Shown in pieces: positions 13,032 to 23,377 of a DNA stretch of 64,000 bases. The notes beneath the pieces were generated by a model. It saw only the letters and a program-made list of their open reading frames with translations, made no database searches and was not told where the DNA came from. The DNA is from Triatoma infestans (taxonomy: Eukaryota; Arthropoda; Insecta; Hemiptera; Reduviidae), in the NCBI GenBank assembly GCA_011037195.1, contig JAAEAF010014376.1, positions 44,603 through 108,602 on the forward strand, in the 5' to 3' direction. Within the stretch, counting starts at the first letter, position 1; every line of letters starts with the position of its first letter. Position numbers and translations under genes: made by a program.

Positions 13032-13246
13032 CGGAAGGGATTAGCTTATTGGTTAGCAGGTTTGACGCTTCCTACGTCGCGGAGATCCCGGGTTCGAGTT
13101 CAAAAGTGTTACCCTTAGATTTTCTCTTTCGTGGAGCATCTACAGTGTTCTATGTTGTCTTTAACGAAATAATACTGTCCGGAGATCGGCGGTGCACTGA
13201 GAAGGCTTCGGGGCCATTGACCACAGTTGTTGACGCGCCTTAAATT
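13032..13246 (+). repeat. SINE family B copy
   Basis: tRNA-like head (GGGATTAGCTTATTGGTTAGC, then GGAGATCCCGGGTTCGAG as box B), shared body (CCCTTAGATTTTCTCTTTC, CGGCGGTGCACTGAGAAGGC) and the family B tail GTTGACGCGCCTTAAATT, followed by an AAT microsatellite (13247-13271). Clearly the same family as the copies at 48.9 and 57.6 kb. Confidence 0.85.
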
Positions 13247-14006
13247 GAATAATAATAATAATAATAATAATCATCATCATCCGGAAGTCAAGTCTTAAAA
13301 TCTAATGTGATCTAATGTGACAATACTTTCTCTCATTGCAGTTAATACAATTATAATAAAACTGATACAAATTGTTCCAGAAAAAAATTATTATTATAGA
13401 GGGGATATGTTATTAATTTTATGCTCATTTGCATTAGAACATGAACACATTATAATCCAGAATACAACGCTTTAAACAATCCCAAATAATACTGACATCT
13501 AACGTCAGAGATCTCTATAAAAACACACCATAGAATGATTAGTTTAAGACACACTTTTCTGTGAAATTAACATGTACGAACATTTATTGAAAAGTGCGTT
13601 TTTTCAAGAATACTGCGGGTGAGTGTTGAGAAAATGAACTAATAAAAATGGTGCCATAAATTAAAAATAATACAAGATTCTCTTATCTTTGAGCGTTCTT
13701 CTTGATACAGACACCACCACATCAATTAGAAGTCCAAAAATGAAGAACAAAAATTACAAGTCTGATATTCTCAACTTTTTAAAACCAACTGGAAATTCTT
13801 GATTTGATATTGGCGATGGATAGCAAAATTCGGACATTTTGAATCAGAAGCAGTTTCTTTATTGATACGCAAGAAGTGATTGGGGTTTCCATGTACACGC
13901 ACTGGTAAGCTGTTTGTTATATGAACGCCATGATCCCTGAAGAGTATTTAAAATTTACAACTAAGGATTAATAAATACATTGTAATAAAAAATTATTATT
14001 CTTTTT

Positions 14007-14233
14007 TAATTTGAAGTACGTAAACACCTGTGGTCACTGGCGCCCGGAGCCTTCTCAGTGCACTGCCGGCCTGTGGACAGTGTTCTCTCGTTACAGACAA
14101 CACTGTCTAAAACCGGACAGTGAGCGGTAGAGTCTCCTAGGAAGAGAAAATCTAAGGGCAGCACAGCAGGACTCGAAGCCGGGACCACCGCGTGGGAGTC
14201 CAGTACGCTATAAACCTGAGCAATCCCTTTCCT
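14007..14233 (-). repeat. SINE family B copy, antisense
   Basis: Reverse complement of family B: tail at 14007-14040, body (GGAGCCTTCTCAGTGCACTG), then the box B complement ACTCGAAGCC and head (GTGGGAGTCCAGTACGCT). It lies about 20 bp upstream of the LINE insertion at 14269. Confidence 0.85.
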
Positions 14234-14268
14234 ACTCAATTATTTAACCCCAATAATGTTGCATCAGA

Positions 14269-14515
14269 GCCTAGTAATTAAAAGCAGGATTATGGCCGCG
14301 AACAAGTGTTATTTCGGTGTAGCAAAACATTTGAAAAGCAAGCTCATCTCTCGTAGCACAAAGTCACTGCTATACAAGACGCTCATTCGTCCAGTGCTAA
14401 TTTACGGTTCCGAAGCGTGGACCATGATGAGAGCAGATGAACGAGCCCTGGCGGTATTTGAACGGAAGGCCTGTTATGAGCGAGAGCTCGGGAACGGCCC
14501 ATACGGTGTGCGCGT

Positions 14516-14546
<31 letters not shown>

Positions 14547-15112
14547 ACGGAAGGTGTTTCGTAGAATCTATGGTCCTATACGAGATGGCCAAGACTGGAG
14601 AATCAGACACAACCGAGAAGTTTACGCATTATTCAAGGAGCCGGATATCTCTAAGGTAATAAAAATTGGAAGACTGCTTACGGTTCCGAAGCGTGGACCA
14701 TGATAAAGCAGATGAACGAGCCCTGGCGGTATTTGAACGGAAGTTGCTTCTTAGAATCTATGGTCCTAAACGAGATGGCCAGAATGGAGAATAAGACACA
14801 ACCGAGAAGTTTATGCATTGTTCAAGGAACCGGATATCTCTAAGGTAATAAAACTTGGAAGACTGCGGAGGCCAGGGCACTTGGCGAGGATGTATAGAGA
14901 AGAGGTCCCGTGGACAATTTTGAAGGGTATTTTGCAAGTTCCCAGGCAAGAAGGCAGACCAAGGCTGCGATGGCAGGATTGTGTGGCAAAAGACGCATTG
15001 GCAATGCTTGGATTCCGAGATTGGAGGGCGGCTGCGCAGGAACGAGACGCCTGGCGACCCCATCTTGAGGAGGCCAAGACTCTTCATGAGTTGTAGCGCC
15101 AAGAAGAAGAAG
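14269..15112 (+). mobile_element. 5'-truncated LINE, C-terminal part of the RT polyprotein
   Basis: The 3' end of an endonuclease/reverse-transcriptase LINE. Protein blocks in order: LISRSTKSLLYKTLIRPVLIYGSEAWT, then KEPDISKVIKLGRLRRPGHLARM, VPWTILKGILQVPRQEGRPRLRWQD, and DALAMLGFRDWRAAAQERDAWRP ending at EAKTLHEL-stop (about 15096). This tail is typical of RTE-like and related insect LINEs. The element ends in an AAG repeat. A perfect 14 bp duplication AATGTTGCATCAGA flanks it at 14255-14268 and 15113-15126, the hallmark of target-primed reverse transcription. The catalytic YADD region is missing because of 5' truncation. Frames are broken, and a segment is duplicated internally (14402 versus 14678). 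Not functional. Confidence 0.85.
14470..14540 (+). mobile_element. Tiny processed retro-insertion with poly-A tail
   Basis: Forty-six bases of moderately GC-rich sequence followed by 25 A residues, inserted inside the LINE. The flanking ATTTGAACGGAAGG occurs at 14456-14469 and again at 14541-14554, a perfect 14 bp target duplication. It is the 3' end of some polyadenylated transcript, source unknown, copied by LINE machinery. Confidence 0.85.
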
Positions 15113-15126
15113 AATGTTGCATCAGA

Positions 15127-16037
15127 ATATGTGCGCTTAATACATAAAATAACAAAACACTTATTATCGTTAATTCCTTTGTTTGTTATAACTTTCCTAA
15201 AAATTTATAGAAATATAAATTAAACTTTGGATACTCCGAAAGAAAACATAGTAAACATTACTGAAATATGTTGGTAATATATTTTCTAGATAAGGCCAAT
15301 ACAATTTCTTTGTCTGTGGAAAAGAAAAAAAAAAAAATGATTGAATGCAAAATATAAATATGTGACCGTTAGACATTAAGAGAAAGTGCTGCAGACAGAA
15401 TCTTATCTATTTGCTTTATTGCCTGAGGCCCAACTTATTCTTATATATATATATACACACACACACTATACCTAATACTAAATTTATTATACTATACTAC
15501 TTTCTTCATTTAATAGAATTTTAAATGATTATTTACTTTTAATTGGATATATTTATTACTTTTAATTTTAAATCTAATATATTTATTTTATATTCAAAAG
15601 GTTATATTCAAGAGTGGGGCGAGCTACTGCTTATTTAGGAAATTTTTGCTTATCTCTAAAGGACTGTATTTTTTTTTTTAACAGGGTCAGTTAATTGCGA
15701 TAATAATCGCTCGAGTCATCGAATCGTCGTTATACCCTTTTCACAGTAAAGGCTTGTTTTGAATTTTATTTCCAACTAAAAACTCTTGGAATTATCATTT
15801 TAATGAACTTTGGACATTAAATATTTTGCCGAAGAAATTATCAATTAAATAAATGAATTAGTCTTAAATAAAACATTGTACAAAATTATTGAATTTTATC
15901 TTCATTATGTTATTCTTTGTGCCTAAAGATTTGCGTGTTTTATGGGATATCCAAAAAAATTGAAGTAAGAGTCAGTGAAGTTTTGAAATCCTTGAAAAAA
16001 CAAAAAATCCAGAATGATTAATTAAAGAAAAAAAAAG
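15127..16037. other. Non-coding DNA, nothing recognised
   Basis: AT-rich sequence with TA/CA microsatellite at 15440-15467 and poly-A/T runs. No supported ORF. Confidence 0.5.
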
Positions 16038-16180
16038 GCATGATAGCTCACCAGAGCGTGCTCTAGTGGATTGGATCATGAAGGCACCGGACTCGAGGCA
16101 AGGCAGCGCTGAGACACAGCTCACTGTCCGGTGATAGATAATGTCTCGAAGACTGGTAGTATACTGAGAAGATCGATATG
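16038..16180 (+). repeat. Degenerate SINE fragment
   Basis: Retains ATAGCTCACCAGAGCG (box A-like) and the body segment GCTCACTGTCCGGTGATAGA shared with SINE families A and B. Box B is not recognisable. Confidence 0.5.
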
Positions 16181-16275
16181 CTGTTGAGACACATACAAAA
16201 ATCCGGTAAGGCATGTTAAAGCAATATTTATTGTATCAGAGACATTTTCCGTGGTAGCCTGCTTCATGTTGTGGT

Positions 16276-16314
16276 CATCGACCGGTTTCGGGCGTTCGTC
16301 CCTCTTCAGGATGC
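16276..16314 (-). ncRNA. Hammerhead-like ribozyme motif (left arm, minus strand)
   Basis: Read on the minus strand: GCATC, CTGAAGA (16309-16303), stem II (16302-16290, GGG/CCC plus an inner CG/CG), GAAA (16289-16286), CCGGTC, then GATG pairing with CATC. In this arm there is no extra base between CTGAAGA and stem II, so the core matches the hammerhead consensus exactly. Activity is inferred. Confidence 0.55.
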
Positions 16315-16502
16315 ATTTTTCAGACAGTGTGACAACACAGACTTGCACAGAGCAAATTCAGTTTACACACTGACTGGTATTTTTTAACAAACTATCACTG
16401 ATGTCAGTGACAGTCTGACATCACTGACAGTTAAAAACACCAATCAGTGTGAAAATTGAATTTGCCCAATGCAAGTCTGTGTTGTCACACTGTCTAAAAA
16501 AC

Positions 16503-16541
16503 GCATTCTGAAGATGGGTGAACGCCCGAAACTGGTCGATG
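16503..16541 (+). ncRNA. Hammerhead-like ribozyme motif (right arm, plus strand)
   Basis: GCATT, CTGAAGA (16508-16514), T, stem II GGGTG/CGCCC, GAAA (16528-16531), CTGGTC and GATG. Stem I is weakened by C to T at the base next to the core. It is the partner of the minus-strand motif in the left arm. Confidence 0.45.
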
Positions 16542-16734
16542 ACCACAAAATGAAGCAGGCTACCACGGAAAATGTCTATGATGCTTTCCAGCTCTGCGGA
16601 ACTAACCACCACAACAAATATTTATTGATTAAAAAAAAATTTGAGAGACTAGACTTTTTTCTTGTTGTAATACTTAAATTCCAATATTTTTACAACTTTT
16701 AATAAACTTTAATTGCTTAATAGTGGGTAATAAA

Positions 16735-16955
16735 AGTGTAAAGTAAAGTAATGCCTATTTTTCTTTCAGGCGGCCTTTACATCCAACTACCGTTCATTGT
16801 TGCGGACAGAGGCGTGTACCAAACATACATTACTACTGTGAGTATGTCTAATTATTCGTATTAATTCATCAAATATAATCCGAAACCAAGAACGAGTATC
16901 GAACCCCCTACTACAATATATTTCAGCTTTGCGGTCTGCGTAACAATGGCAGTAT
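16735..16955 (-). repeat. SINE family C copy, antisense
   Basis: Shares AAAGTAAAGTAATGCCTATTT, AGGCGG, CATCCAACTACC and GCGGACAGAGGCG with the copy at 53.5 kb. On the minus strand the right part looks like a tRNA head with box B GGTTCGATAC (about 16893-16906). The right boundary is approximate. Confidence 0.6.
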
Positions 16956-17127
16956 AATAGAGAAATATTGAAGGATGAAAACAGTAAACAACGGACGGTA
17001 AGACCCATGTCTTTAAGTGGAATATTTCCATTATTTGCTTAGTTGTAAAGTAGAAATTTACACACTTAAACAATGTAGAACGGAATATCACACTTGACTT
17101 ACTAAGTTTCGTGTATTTTTTTTTTAT

Positions 17128-17343
17128 ATAAGGTGCATCTATGATCATTGGCCTTCTCAGTCCACTGCCGGCTTCCGGTCAGTGTTCTCTCGATACAGAC
17201 AACATTGTCCATCACCGGAGAGTAAGCTGTAGAGGCTCCTAGAAAGAAAAAAATCTAAGGGTAGCACAGCTGGACTCGAACCCGAGTCCTCCGCGTGGAA
17301 GTCTAGTACGCTAACCACTTACTAGTTATTTCCCTACCTTCCC
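17128..17343 (-). repeat. SINE family B copy, antisense
   Basis: The reverse complement carries the head (TACGCT...GTCTAGTACGC), box B in ACTCGAACCCGAG and the body (CCTAGAAAGAAAAAAATC, CTCAGTCCACTGCCGGC). The tail is eroded at the poly-T side. Confidence 0.8.
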
Positions 17344-17600
17344 AAGTAAAGATGGTGGAACTGAATTCAGAAACCGAGTATGTTTATTGGCCTCCTCAAA
17401 TCTTCCTTCTCATTTTGATTAAACTGGGATGGTATATGTTATCCCTTGTAGCATCCATTCAAAGTAAACTATCCAACAAAATAGAGTACAGTCCCAATCA
17501 ACTTTATTTGTAGTATATTTAGTAAGGTGAAAAAAACAAATAAATAAATAAATAAATAAAAAAGCATTTTCTCATAAAGTGTGTTCACATTTATTTAAAC

Positions 17601-17813
17601 ATCTGAGATTTTTTTCCCCCCATGTTAGCTCCTACGATATCGTCCAACATTCACGATGCCTTCATAGTATGATAACGCAGACTTGTACATAGCAAAATCA
17701 GTTTTACATAATGATTCAGTTGGTAGGCGAACGCCAAAAACCCATAAAATGACCACGATAGTCACTCCTACGAAAAAATATTTGATGTTTACCAAACCAC
17801 AACAATTTATTTC
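17601..17813 (+). mobile_element. Old, diverged hairpin element copy
   Basis: Retains GCAGACTTGTACATAGCAAAATC, AGGCGAACGCC, AAAATGACCACGATAG and the tail ACCAAACCACAACAA in family order. The arms have decayed and no longer pair well. A weak ATTTATTT match on both sides may be its target duplication. Confidence 0.55.
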
Positions 17814-18639
17814 AATTTTTTTGTTTTTTTAAATGAATTTATTATAGCCAATTTTGCTAAAGAGTGAATTTAATTAATTAAATTAACTTGTAAATTTTAA
17901 TTTAAAATTATTATTATTAAAATTTACACAAAGTTCAGCACTCCAAAGAGAAAGTAATAAAAATTTTGCGCCAAAAATTTAGGTGCCTAAATTCCATGGT
18001 CAAATTTTTGGAGTTGTGAATTTTTTTTTTTTTTTTTATTTTTTTTTTTTAGCAGAATAACTTTTAAGTCTTATATTATACATTTTAAATAAATATATAA
18101 ATAAGGATTAATAAAATACAAAATATATAAATACATAAATCACGATTAGAGTTATAACTAAAAAAAGACCTATTTACTTTATCAAGGCCATTTCGTAAAT
18201 ATTTAAAGAAAAAAAATAAATAAATAAATAAAGTCAATAATTTATTATTATCTCTTAGTAAAAAAAAAATTTCAAAAATTAGATATTAGTATTAAAAAGT
18301 TTGAATGATTTATTTATTTTTAACATTACAGTCACATTTCATTTATAAATACGTACTTTTACTAACTACAGCTTCGCTCGGTGCTGAATTTTTTTTTTTT
18401 TTTTTAAGTTTGAACGAAAACATGGAAAATTCAGAACTACTTCTTCACTACTTCCGACATAATAAAAAAAAGTGGTTGATTTAAAAGCAAATAACATAGT
18501 TAAAAATAGAATAACACAACATTAAAATGTGTTTGGTACTAAAAAAAATTGAGTTTATTTTTAATTTTTTTTTTTTAAATAATTGCCAAAATTCCTTGAA
18601 TAATCAAGAAGAAATAGAACTTATTTATTACGTTTACTT
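17814..18639. other. AT-rich non-coding DNA
   Basis: Long poly-T/A runs. CAGCACTCC at about 17936 and GGTGCTGAATT at about 18381 form a weak inverted pair, possibly ends of an old MITE, but nothing else supports it. Confidence 0.45.
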
Positions 18640-18781
18640 TATGCGGAAACAGGAAGTAATACGGAAGGGTAAAATTTTGTGAAAATAATTTTCGCCGGAA
18701 ATACATGTTCTATAATCTTCACGGGGTGTGACTAAGGCTTTTTTTTTTAGCATCTAGACAGTCTGGATCTTTGTGTATGTA

Positions 18782-20089
18782 CGAGGTGTGTAAATTAAGT
18801 AATGAGACTGATTTTCTAGTGTTCGATCTGGCAACACTGGAGACGCGGCGCATGCGTGGTAGGGCAAGTAAACATCTGAAACACGTCCAGTGCAAATTTG
18901 AAAATGCTAGAGTTGTTGCACTGTCCGTAGTGACTTTTTTTGTGAGCAAGGTTTTTTCAGTGCGTTTTAAAAATGAGTGTCATCAGGTTTGTGCAACGTT
19001 GTGCTATCAGGTTTTGCTTCAGACTTGGGCACAGTGCAACGGAAACGTTTGAAAACTGTGCCAGGACTATGGAGACAATGTTTTGTCGAGAACACAGGTT
19101 TTTAGGTGGTTTAAGTAGTTTGCAGAAGGAAGGGTATCAATTGAAGACGAGCCTCGCAGCGGAAGGCCTTCATCTTCAAGAACTGACGAAAATGTTGGCA
19201 GAATCCGCGATCTCGTGCGTTCAGATCGTCGTTTGACAGTCCGAATGATCGGCGAAGAGTTGAATTTGACTCACACAACCGTTCATCAAATTTTGACTAA
19301 TGAATTGGGGATGAGAAAAATTGGTGCAAAAATGGTTCCGAAAAATCTTTCACAAGAGCAAAAAGACATCAGAAAGGAAAGGAGCCTTGACTTTTTGGGA
19401 GCAATTGAAAACGATCCCAACGTGTTATTACAGGAGACGAGTCTTGGGTGTTTGAGTATGACCCAGAAACTAAGCGTCAGAGCATGCAGTGGCACACTTC
19501 AACCACTCCAAGGCCAAAAAAAGCAAGAATGAGCAAGTCAAAAATCAAATGCATGCTGATTTGCTTTTTTGATAGCCAAGGAATCGTTCACAAAGAATTT
19601 GTGCCTCAATGCCAAATGGTAAACCAACATTTTTACCGAGAAGTTCTTGAGAGACTTCGAAAAAGAGTCATGCGTGTGAGACCAAACATCAAAAACAAGT
19701 GGGTGTTGCATCACGACAATGCTCCGTGTCACACCGTGATTTCTATTAATGAGTATTTGGCCAGTAATAACATTCCTGTTGCTCCTCAGCCTCCTTATTT
19801 ACCCGACTTGAGTCCATGTGACTTTTTTTTGTTCCCCAAATTGAAAAATCACCTCAAGGGACGTCATTTTGGAACATTGGAGAATATTCAAACAGCCGTA
19901 ATCGACCAACTGAAGTCTATTCCAGTATCCGAGTTCCAGCACTGCTATGACGAATGGAAGAATCGTCTTCATCAGCGTTGTGTGGCTTCCCAAGGTAGTT
20001 ACTTTGAAGGGGACAATGTTGAATTGTAATTTTATTTGAATAAAAAAAAAGATAAAAAATCAGTCTCATTACTTAATTTACATACCTCG
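18782..20089 (+). mobile_element. Mariner (Tc1/mariner superfamily) transposon, 1308 bp
   Basis: Terminal inverted repeats of 34 bp with one mismatch occupy 18782-18815 and 20056-20089 (outer bases CGAGGT). They are flanked by the TA duplication at 18780-18781 and 20090-20091. The length is typical for mariner. Both ends are intact, so it could in principle be cross-mobilised, but its own gene is broken. The integrity of the TIRs suggests a relatively young insertion in this window. Confidence 0.95.
18973..20029 (+). pseudogene. Mariner D34D transposase, frameshifted
   Basis: DDE/D transposase that would bind the TIRs and cut and paste the element at TA. The ATG at 18973 starts MSVIRF with the helix-turn-helix region. 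A frameshift near 19050 moves reading to a frame running to about 19428 (SRTQVFRWFK, an in-frame stop TAG at 19116, then EDEPRSGRPSSSRTDENVG and LTHTTVHQILTNELGMRKIG). A second shift near 19429 leads to the last frame, which ends at 20029. Catalytic residues remain at DNA level: GDESWVFEYD (19433 on), HHDNAPCH, and SPCDFFLFPKLK 34 residues after the second Asp. The D34D signature is therefore visible. Two frameshifts and one stop make it a pseudogene. Confidence 0.93.
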
Positions 20090-21087
20090 TATGTAAAAAA
20101 AAAAAATATATTTCAGCAAAATGAAAAATATCAGGATGCTGTAACTTAGTGTTCCCATTATTGCAACTACTACGAAGATTTCCGGTCAAACTCAATCAAC
20201 TGGATGTTCGGTTTTACCTAACATATTTTTTTTTATCTAAATGGCTTCAGTAATTTTCATTAAACTTGCATATGCGTTCAATACAAAAGTAAATCACTTT
20301 TATTTGAAATATTTCTCTAGATAGGAAATTTATTTTTTGGAGGGTTTTTTAATGGAGCGGCAACACCAAATTCTCCTCTAAATGGCCACTTCAACAAAAT
20401 ATACGTTACCGTCACGTGTCTAATAATAATAAAGATACATTTTAAACCAATACTAGAATTCCAAATTTGGAAGAAAATCAATTAATTCGGAAAGTGTAAC
20501 TTTACGAAAAATAAACATTCTGATTGAATTTTTATAGAAAATGGGTTCAAAGATTTTTCTTGAACAATTATTTCAAAAACTGCACATACTATAAACCTAT
20601 CAATTTTTGTGATTTGACAGATTTTTTCGAAAAGAAAAAAAGGAGAAGAAGATTTTTAAAGAGGTTTTGCAGACCCAGGTTAGGCTGAAGTTCGCTACAA
20701 GCTTTGGTTGAAACTGTGGATTCGCTTCCCACAAATATCTTGTCAACTTTCGTGTATCCAGCCGATATTATAGACCATTTTTACTAGTCTTCTTAAGATT
20801 TAAATTATAAGGGAACATAAATGAATCTAATTTTGTATATTTTACATGAGACGGAGGTTTATATTCAGAATATATATATTTTACTAAAAATTTGATTTTT
20901 AGCAGGCAGCCACTGTTTATAATAAATATTTTGAAGTAAAGGTTCAAACATTCCTCCACCATTCTTCTATTATAATTGCAGTTTATGTTTTGAAATCGTC
21001 TGAGTATAAAAGAAAAAACATTTCTTCCAATTTGTCACATTTTCTAGGTGTGTGATAATGTCAAGTGGAATATCTAAAAAACCAGTA

Positions 21088-21140
21088 GGTGGAACATCTC
21101 TATGGTCATTAGCGCCCGGAGCCTTCTCAGTGTGCACTGC
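21088..21140 (-). repeat. SINE family B tail fragment
   Basis: TATGGTCATTAGCGCCCGGA followed by GCCTTCTCAGTG matches the 3' part of family B in antisense. It ends abruptly at the next repeat. Confidence 0.65.
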
Positions 21141-21665
21141 ATGAAAATTCAATTAAGGGCAGTTATGGGGAAGGGTTGGGGTTAGGTTTTCATGTAAAGT
21201 GCTAGTTCAGTTTATTAAACAATTCTGTCATCTAGATAATGGTAATTAAAATTGAATATGTTGTTGAAATTCCGAGTTTGAACAAAATCAGATGACCCGA
21301 AGTGTGTGTTTACTTTACCACTTTACTAAGTGATTTTTTTGACTTCTCCGCGATTTTCTCAAAAATGGCTCCGACGATTTTCTTGTAACTTCCTATACAA
21401 ACTACACATACAAAGATCTACACCTTTTATTTAAAAACATTTCTCAGGAAAAATTCATTTGAGGGCATTTTTAGGGGAGGGGTGTGATTATGTTTATCTC
21501 TAAAATGCTATCATAGTTGGATTGTACAATTCTATCATTACTGAACAGTTTTTTTTTTTTCAGTTTTCGACGAATTTCATTAAATTTGGTACACAAACTA
21601 TAAAATTTGTCAATATAATTTTGAGAACTGGAGTAAGAGAAAGTTGTGTGAGTGTTTCACACCAC
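21141..21665 (+). repeat. Partial 1 kb repeat (hairpin-tail half)
   Basis: Contains TTGGGGTTAGGTTTTCAT, AAATGGCTCCGACGATTTTC, TTTTATTTAAAAACATTTCTC, TTTTCGACGAATTTCATT, GGAGTAAGAGAAAGT and the closing hairpin GTGTGAGTGTTTCACACC. The microsatellite half is missing. Confidence 0.8.
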
Positions 21666-22550
21666 GTCTTTTTTTTAAATAAAAAATGTTATACATTAAA
21701 ATTAACTAGAGCGAAAAGAAATGTTTGTTTCTTATTCAATAAAATCAACTATAAACAAAAGCTTCCACATCTACGTTAAATAGAAATAAATTACAAAAAA
21801 AAAAAATTAACTATAATTAAATAATTTTGAAAATTAAATTTTCTGGATCATTAATATTTTGTTAAAAACTTTAAAATATAAATAAAATGGAAGAAAGCTT
21901 TATGAAAGAAATAAAGGAACTAGACCCATGGCGGAGGTGTCACCTCATAGACAGAAAAATAAATCACCGTTAATAACCCACCCAAAACAGAAATGGCGTC
22001 CTCTCTTTTAAATGGAATATAAATGTTTATTTAATATCAATAAAAATGAAATTAATATCTTTAATAATCTAAATTATTATTATTATTATTAGATAATTTA
22101 ATAATATATTACTATTTTTAATTAATCTAATTAAAAAACAAAAGTCATATCACTTGATTTTATTTATTTATTTCCTCTGTTTTTAGAACAATAAATTAAA
22201 AGTAATTAATACAATATTTTATTAATAATATAATTCAATCAAATGTGTTAATAAAAAAAAATTGTATTTAATCATAAAAAAAAAAAAAAAAATTCATAAA
22301 TTATTATATTTTAGAACTTTATTTGAAAAAGATTATTAAAATAAATAAATAAATAATTTATTAAATCCCTATTGTATGTTATCGTCAATGTGTGGTGGTA
22401 TACTTATAAGAATAATTATTATAAATATATATACGTATGTATATATTTTATTATAAAGTACAATTAAAATCAATGAAAATAGTAAAAAAATCACTGTCTA
22501 TAATTCGTAGTTGGCGCAGAATAATTACCCCTATAATAATTATGATAATT
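21666..22550. other. AT-rich non-coding DNA
   Basis: Poly-A/T runs and ATT repeats (about 22072-22091). No gene or repeat family recognised. The first ~38 codons of the open frame that continues into the LINE lie here and are not LINE sequence. Confidence 0.5.
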
Positions 22551-23377
22551 AAGGCCAGCCTAGGGAAGTGCGCCACGGTCTTTCAGGCTGAAGTCGTGGC
22601 GTTACAACTCTGCGCTAGGGAGATCATAAGGCAAAGGATAGTGGGTAGAAGAGTGGCCATATACTCCGACAGTCAGGCAGCCCTGAAGGCACTTTCCTCA
22701 CACCAAATAGTCTCAAGACTGGTGTGGGACTGCCTACTTGCCCTCACCGAGGTGGGTACTCGGAATAAACTGACACTCGCCTGGGTGCCGGGACATGCGG
22801 GGTTCCTGGGCAATGAGAGGGCGGATGCCCTAGCGAGGGAGGGCTCGCAGGATACCTTTATAGGCCCCGAACCCTTCTGCGGCTTGTCCAGGAGCCTCAT
22901 CCAAACTTCTATCAAGGGGTGGATAGAAGATCAGCGTCTGCGTTGGTGGGAGGGAACACCAGGACAGAGGCAGGCAAAGCTCTTCATTAAAAGACATTTG
23001 CCTAAATTTACCAAAGACCTACTGAGCCAAACCCGAAGGGATATAAGGTTAATTGTGGGTCTACTAACAGGGCATTGTAGGCTGAATAGACACATGCACC
23101 ACCTACAACTTGCGGACAGTGCGGTATGCCGATTCTGCAAGGTAGAGGAGGAGAACCCGGCGCACATCCTTTGTGAGTGCGCCGGCCTGGCGAGGATTAG
23201 GTTTCTTCAATTGGGGACGGGCAATCCCGAAGCTGAAAGCTTCATGACGGAGCCGCTCTCAGCTTTGCTAGGATTGATTAGGAGGGCAAAGCTGGGGGCT
23301 GTTCTGTAATTTAAGGGGATCCACAATAGACCTCAATTTGTAGGTCGCAGTGGAATGAGGCTCCCCCCCCCCCGATT
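22551..23377 (+). mobile_element. 5'-truncated LINE: RNase H and C-terminal zinc-knuckle region
   Basis: An open frame to the stop at 23309 encodes the end of a non-LTR retrotransposon ORF2 (R1/Jockey-type). RNase H, which removes RNA from the cDNA hybrid, shows TVFQAEVVAL (Glu), YSDSQAALKAL (Asp), LAWVPGHAGFLGNERADALA (His and last Asp). The first catalytic Asp (YTDGS-type) is lost by truncation. Downstream are HLPKFTKDLLSQTRRDIRLIVGLLTGHCRLNRHMH and CRFCKVEEENPAHILCEC, the C-x2-C...H...C knuckle usual at the ORF2 end. The 3' UTR runs to a C tract at 23367-23377. Codon use is much GC-richer than the surroundings. No stops interrupt it, so it is probably the youngest LINE fragment here. A sister copy lies at 50.5-51.0 kb on the minus strand. 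Confidence 0.9.

Larger units (their letters stand above)
16234..16616 (+). mobile_element. Palindromic hairpin element, longest copy (383 bp)
   Basis: The left arm (about 16236-16405) and right arm (about 16418-16590) are reverse complements over roughly 165 bp with few mismatches, centred on a small palindrome (TGATGTCAGTGACAGTCTGA). The right arm continues into an unpaired tail (TGCTTTCCAGCTCTGCGGAA, then CTAACCACCACAA). An 11 bp duplication AATATTTATTG flanks it at 16223-16233 and 16617-16627. The overlapping 63-80 codon frames on both strands arise from the arms and have no domain. The transcript would fold into one long hairpin with a 3' tail. Confidence 0.9.
18640..20700 (+). repeat. 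1 kb repeat copy split by the mariner
   Basis: Left piece (18640-18779) has AGGAAGTAATACGG, CGCCGGAAATAC and the TTTGTGTATG start of the microsatellite zone. Right piece (20092-20700) continues with TTTCCGGTCAAA, AATGGCTTCAGTAATTTTCATTAAAC, TTTTATTTGAAATATTTCTC and a second monomer. The order equals that of full copies at 33-37 kb, so the mariner landed inside an existing copy. Confidence 0.6.

Noticed and set aside
16121..16612. Similar short frames containing AFQLCGTNHH or HFVVIDQFRAFAHLQ at several loci, suggesting a conserved small protein
   Set aside because: They are translations of the hairpin arms and tail on both strands. Frames are not kept between copies and start codons differ; similarity is at DNA level.
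17933..18392. MITE with CAGCAC/GTGCTG ends
   Set aside because: The inverted match is about 8 bp, has no target duplication and is surrounded by poly-T; likely chance.
22437..22550. N-terminal 38 codons of the 290-codon LINE frame
   Set aside because: AT-rich sequence 5' of the truncation point, unlike any LINE; an accidental in-frame extension.
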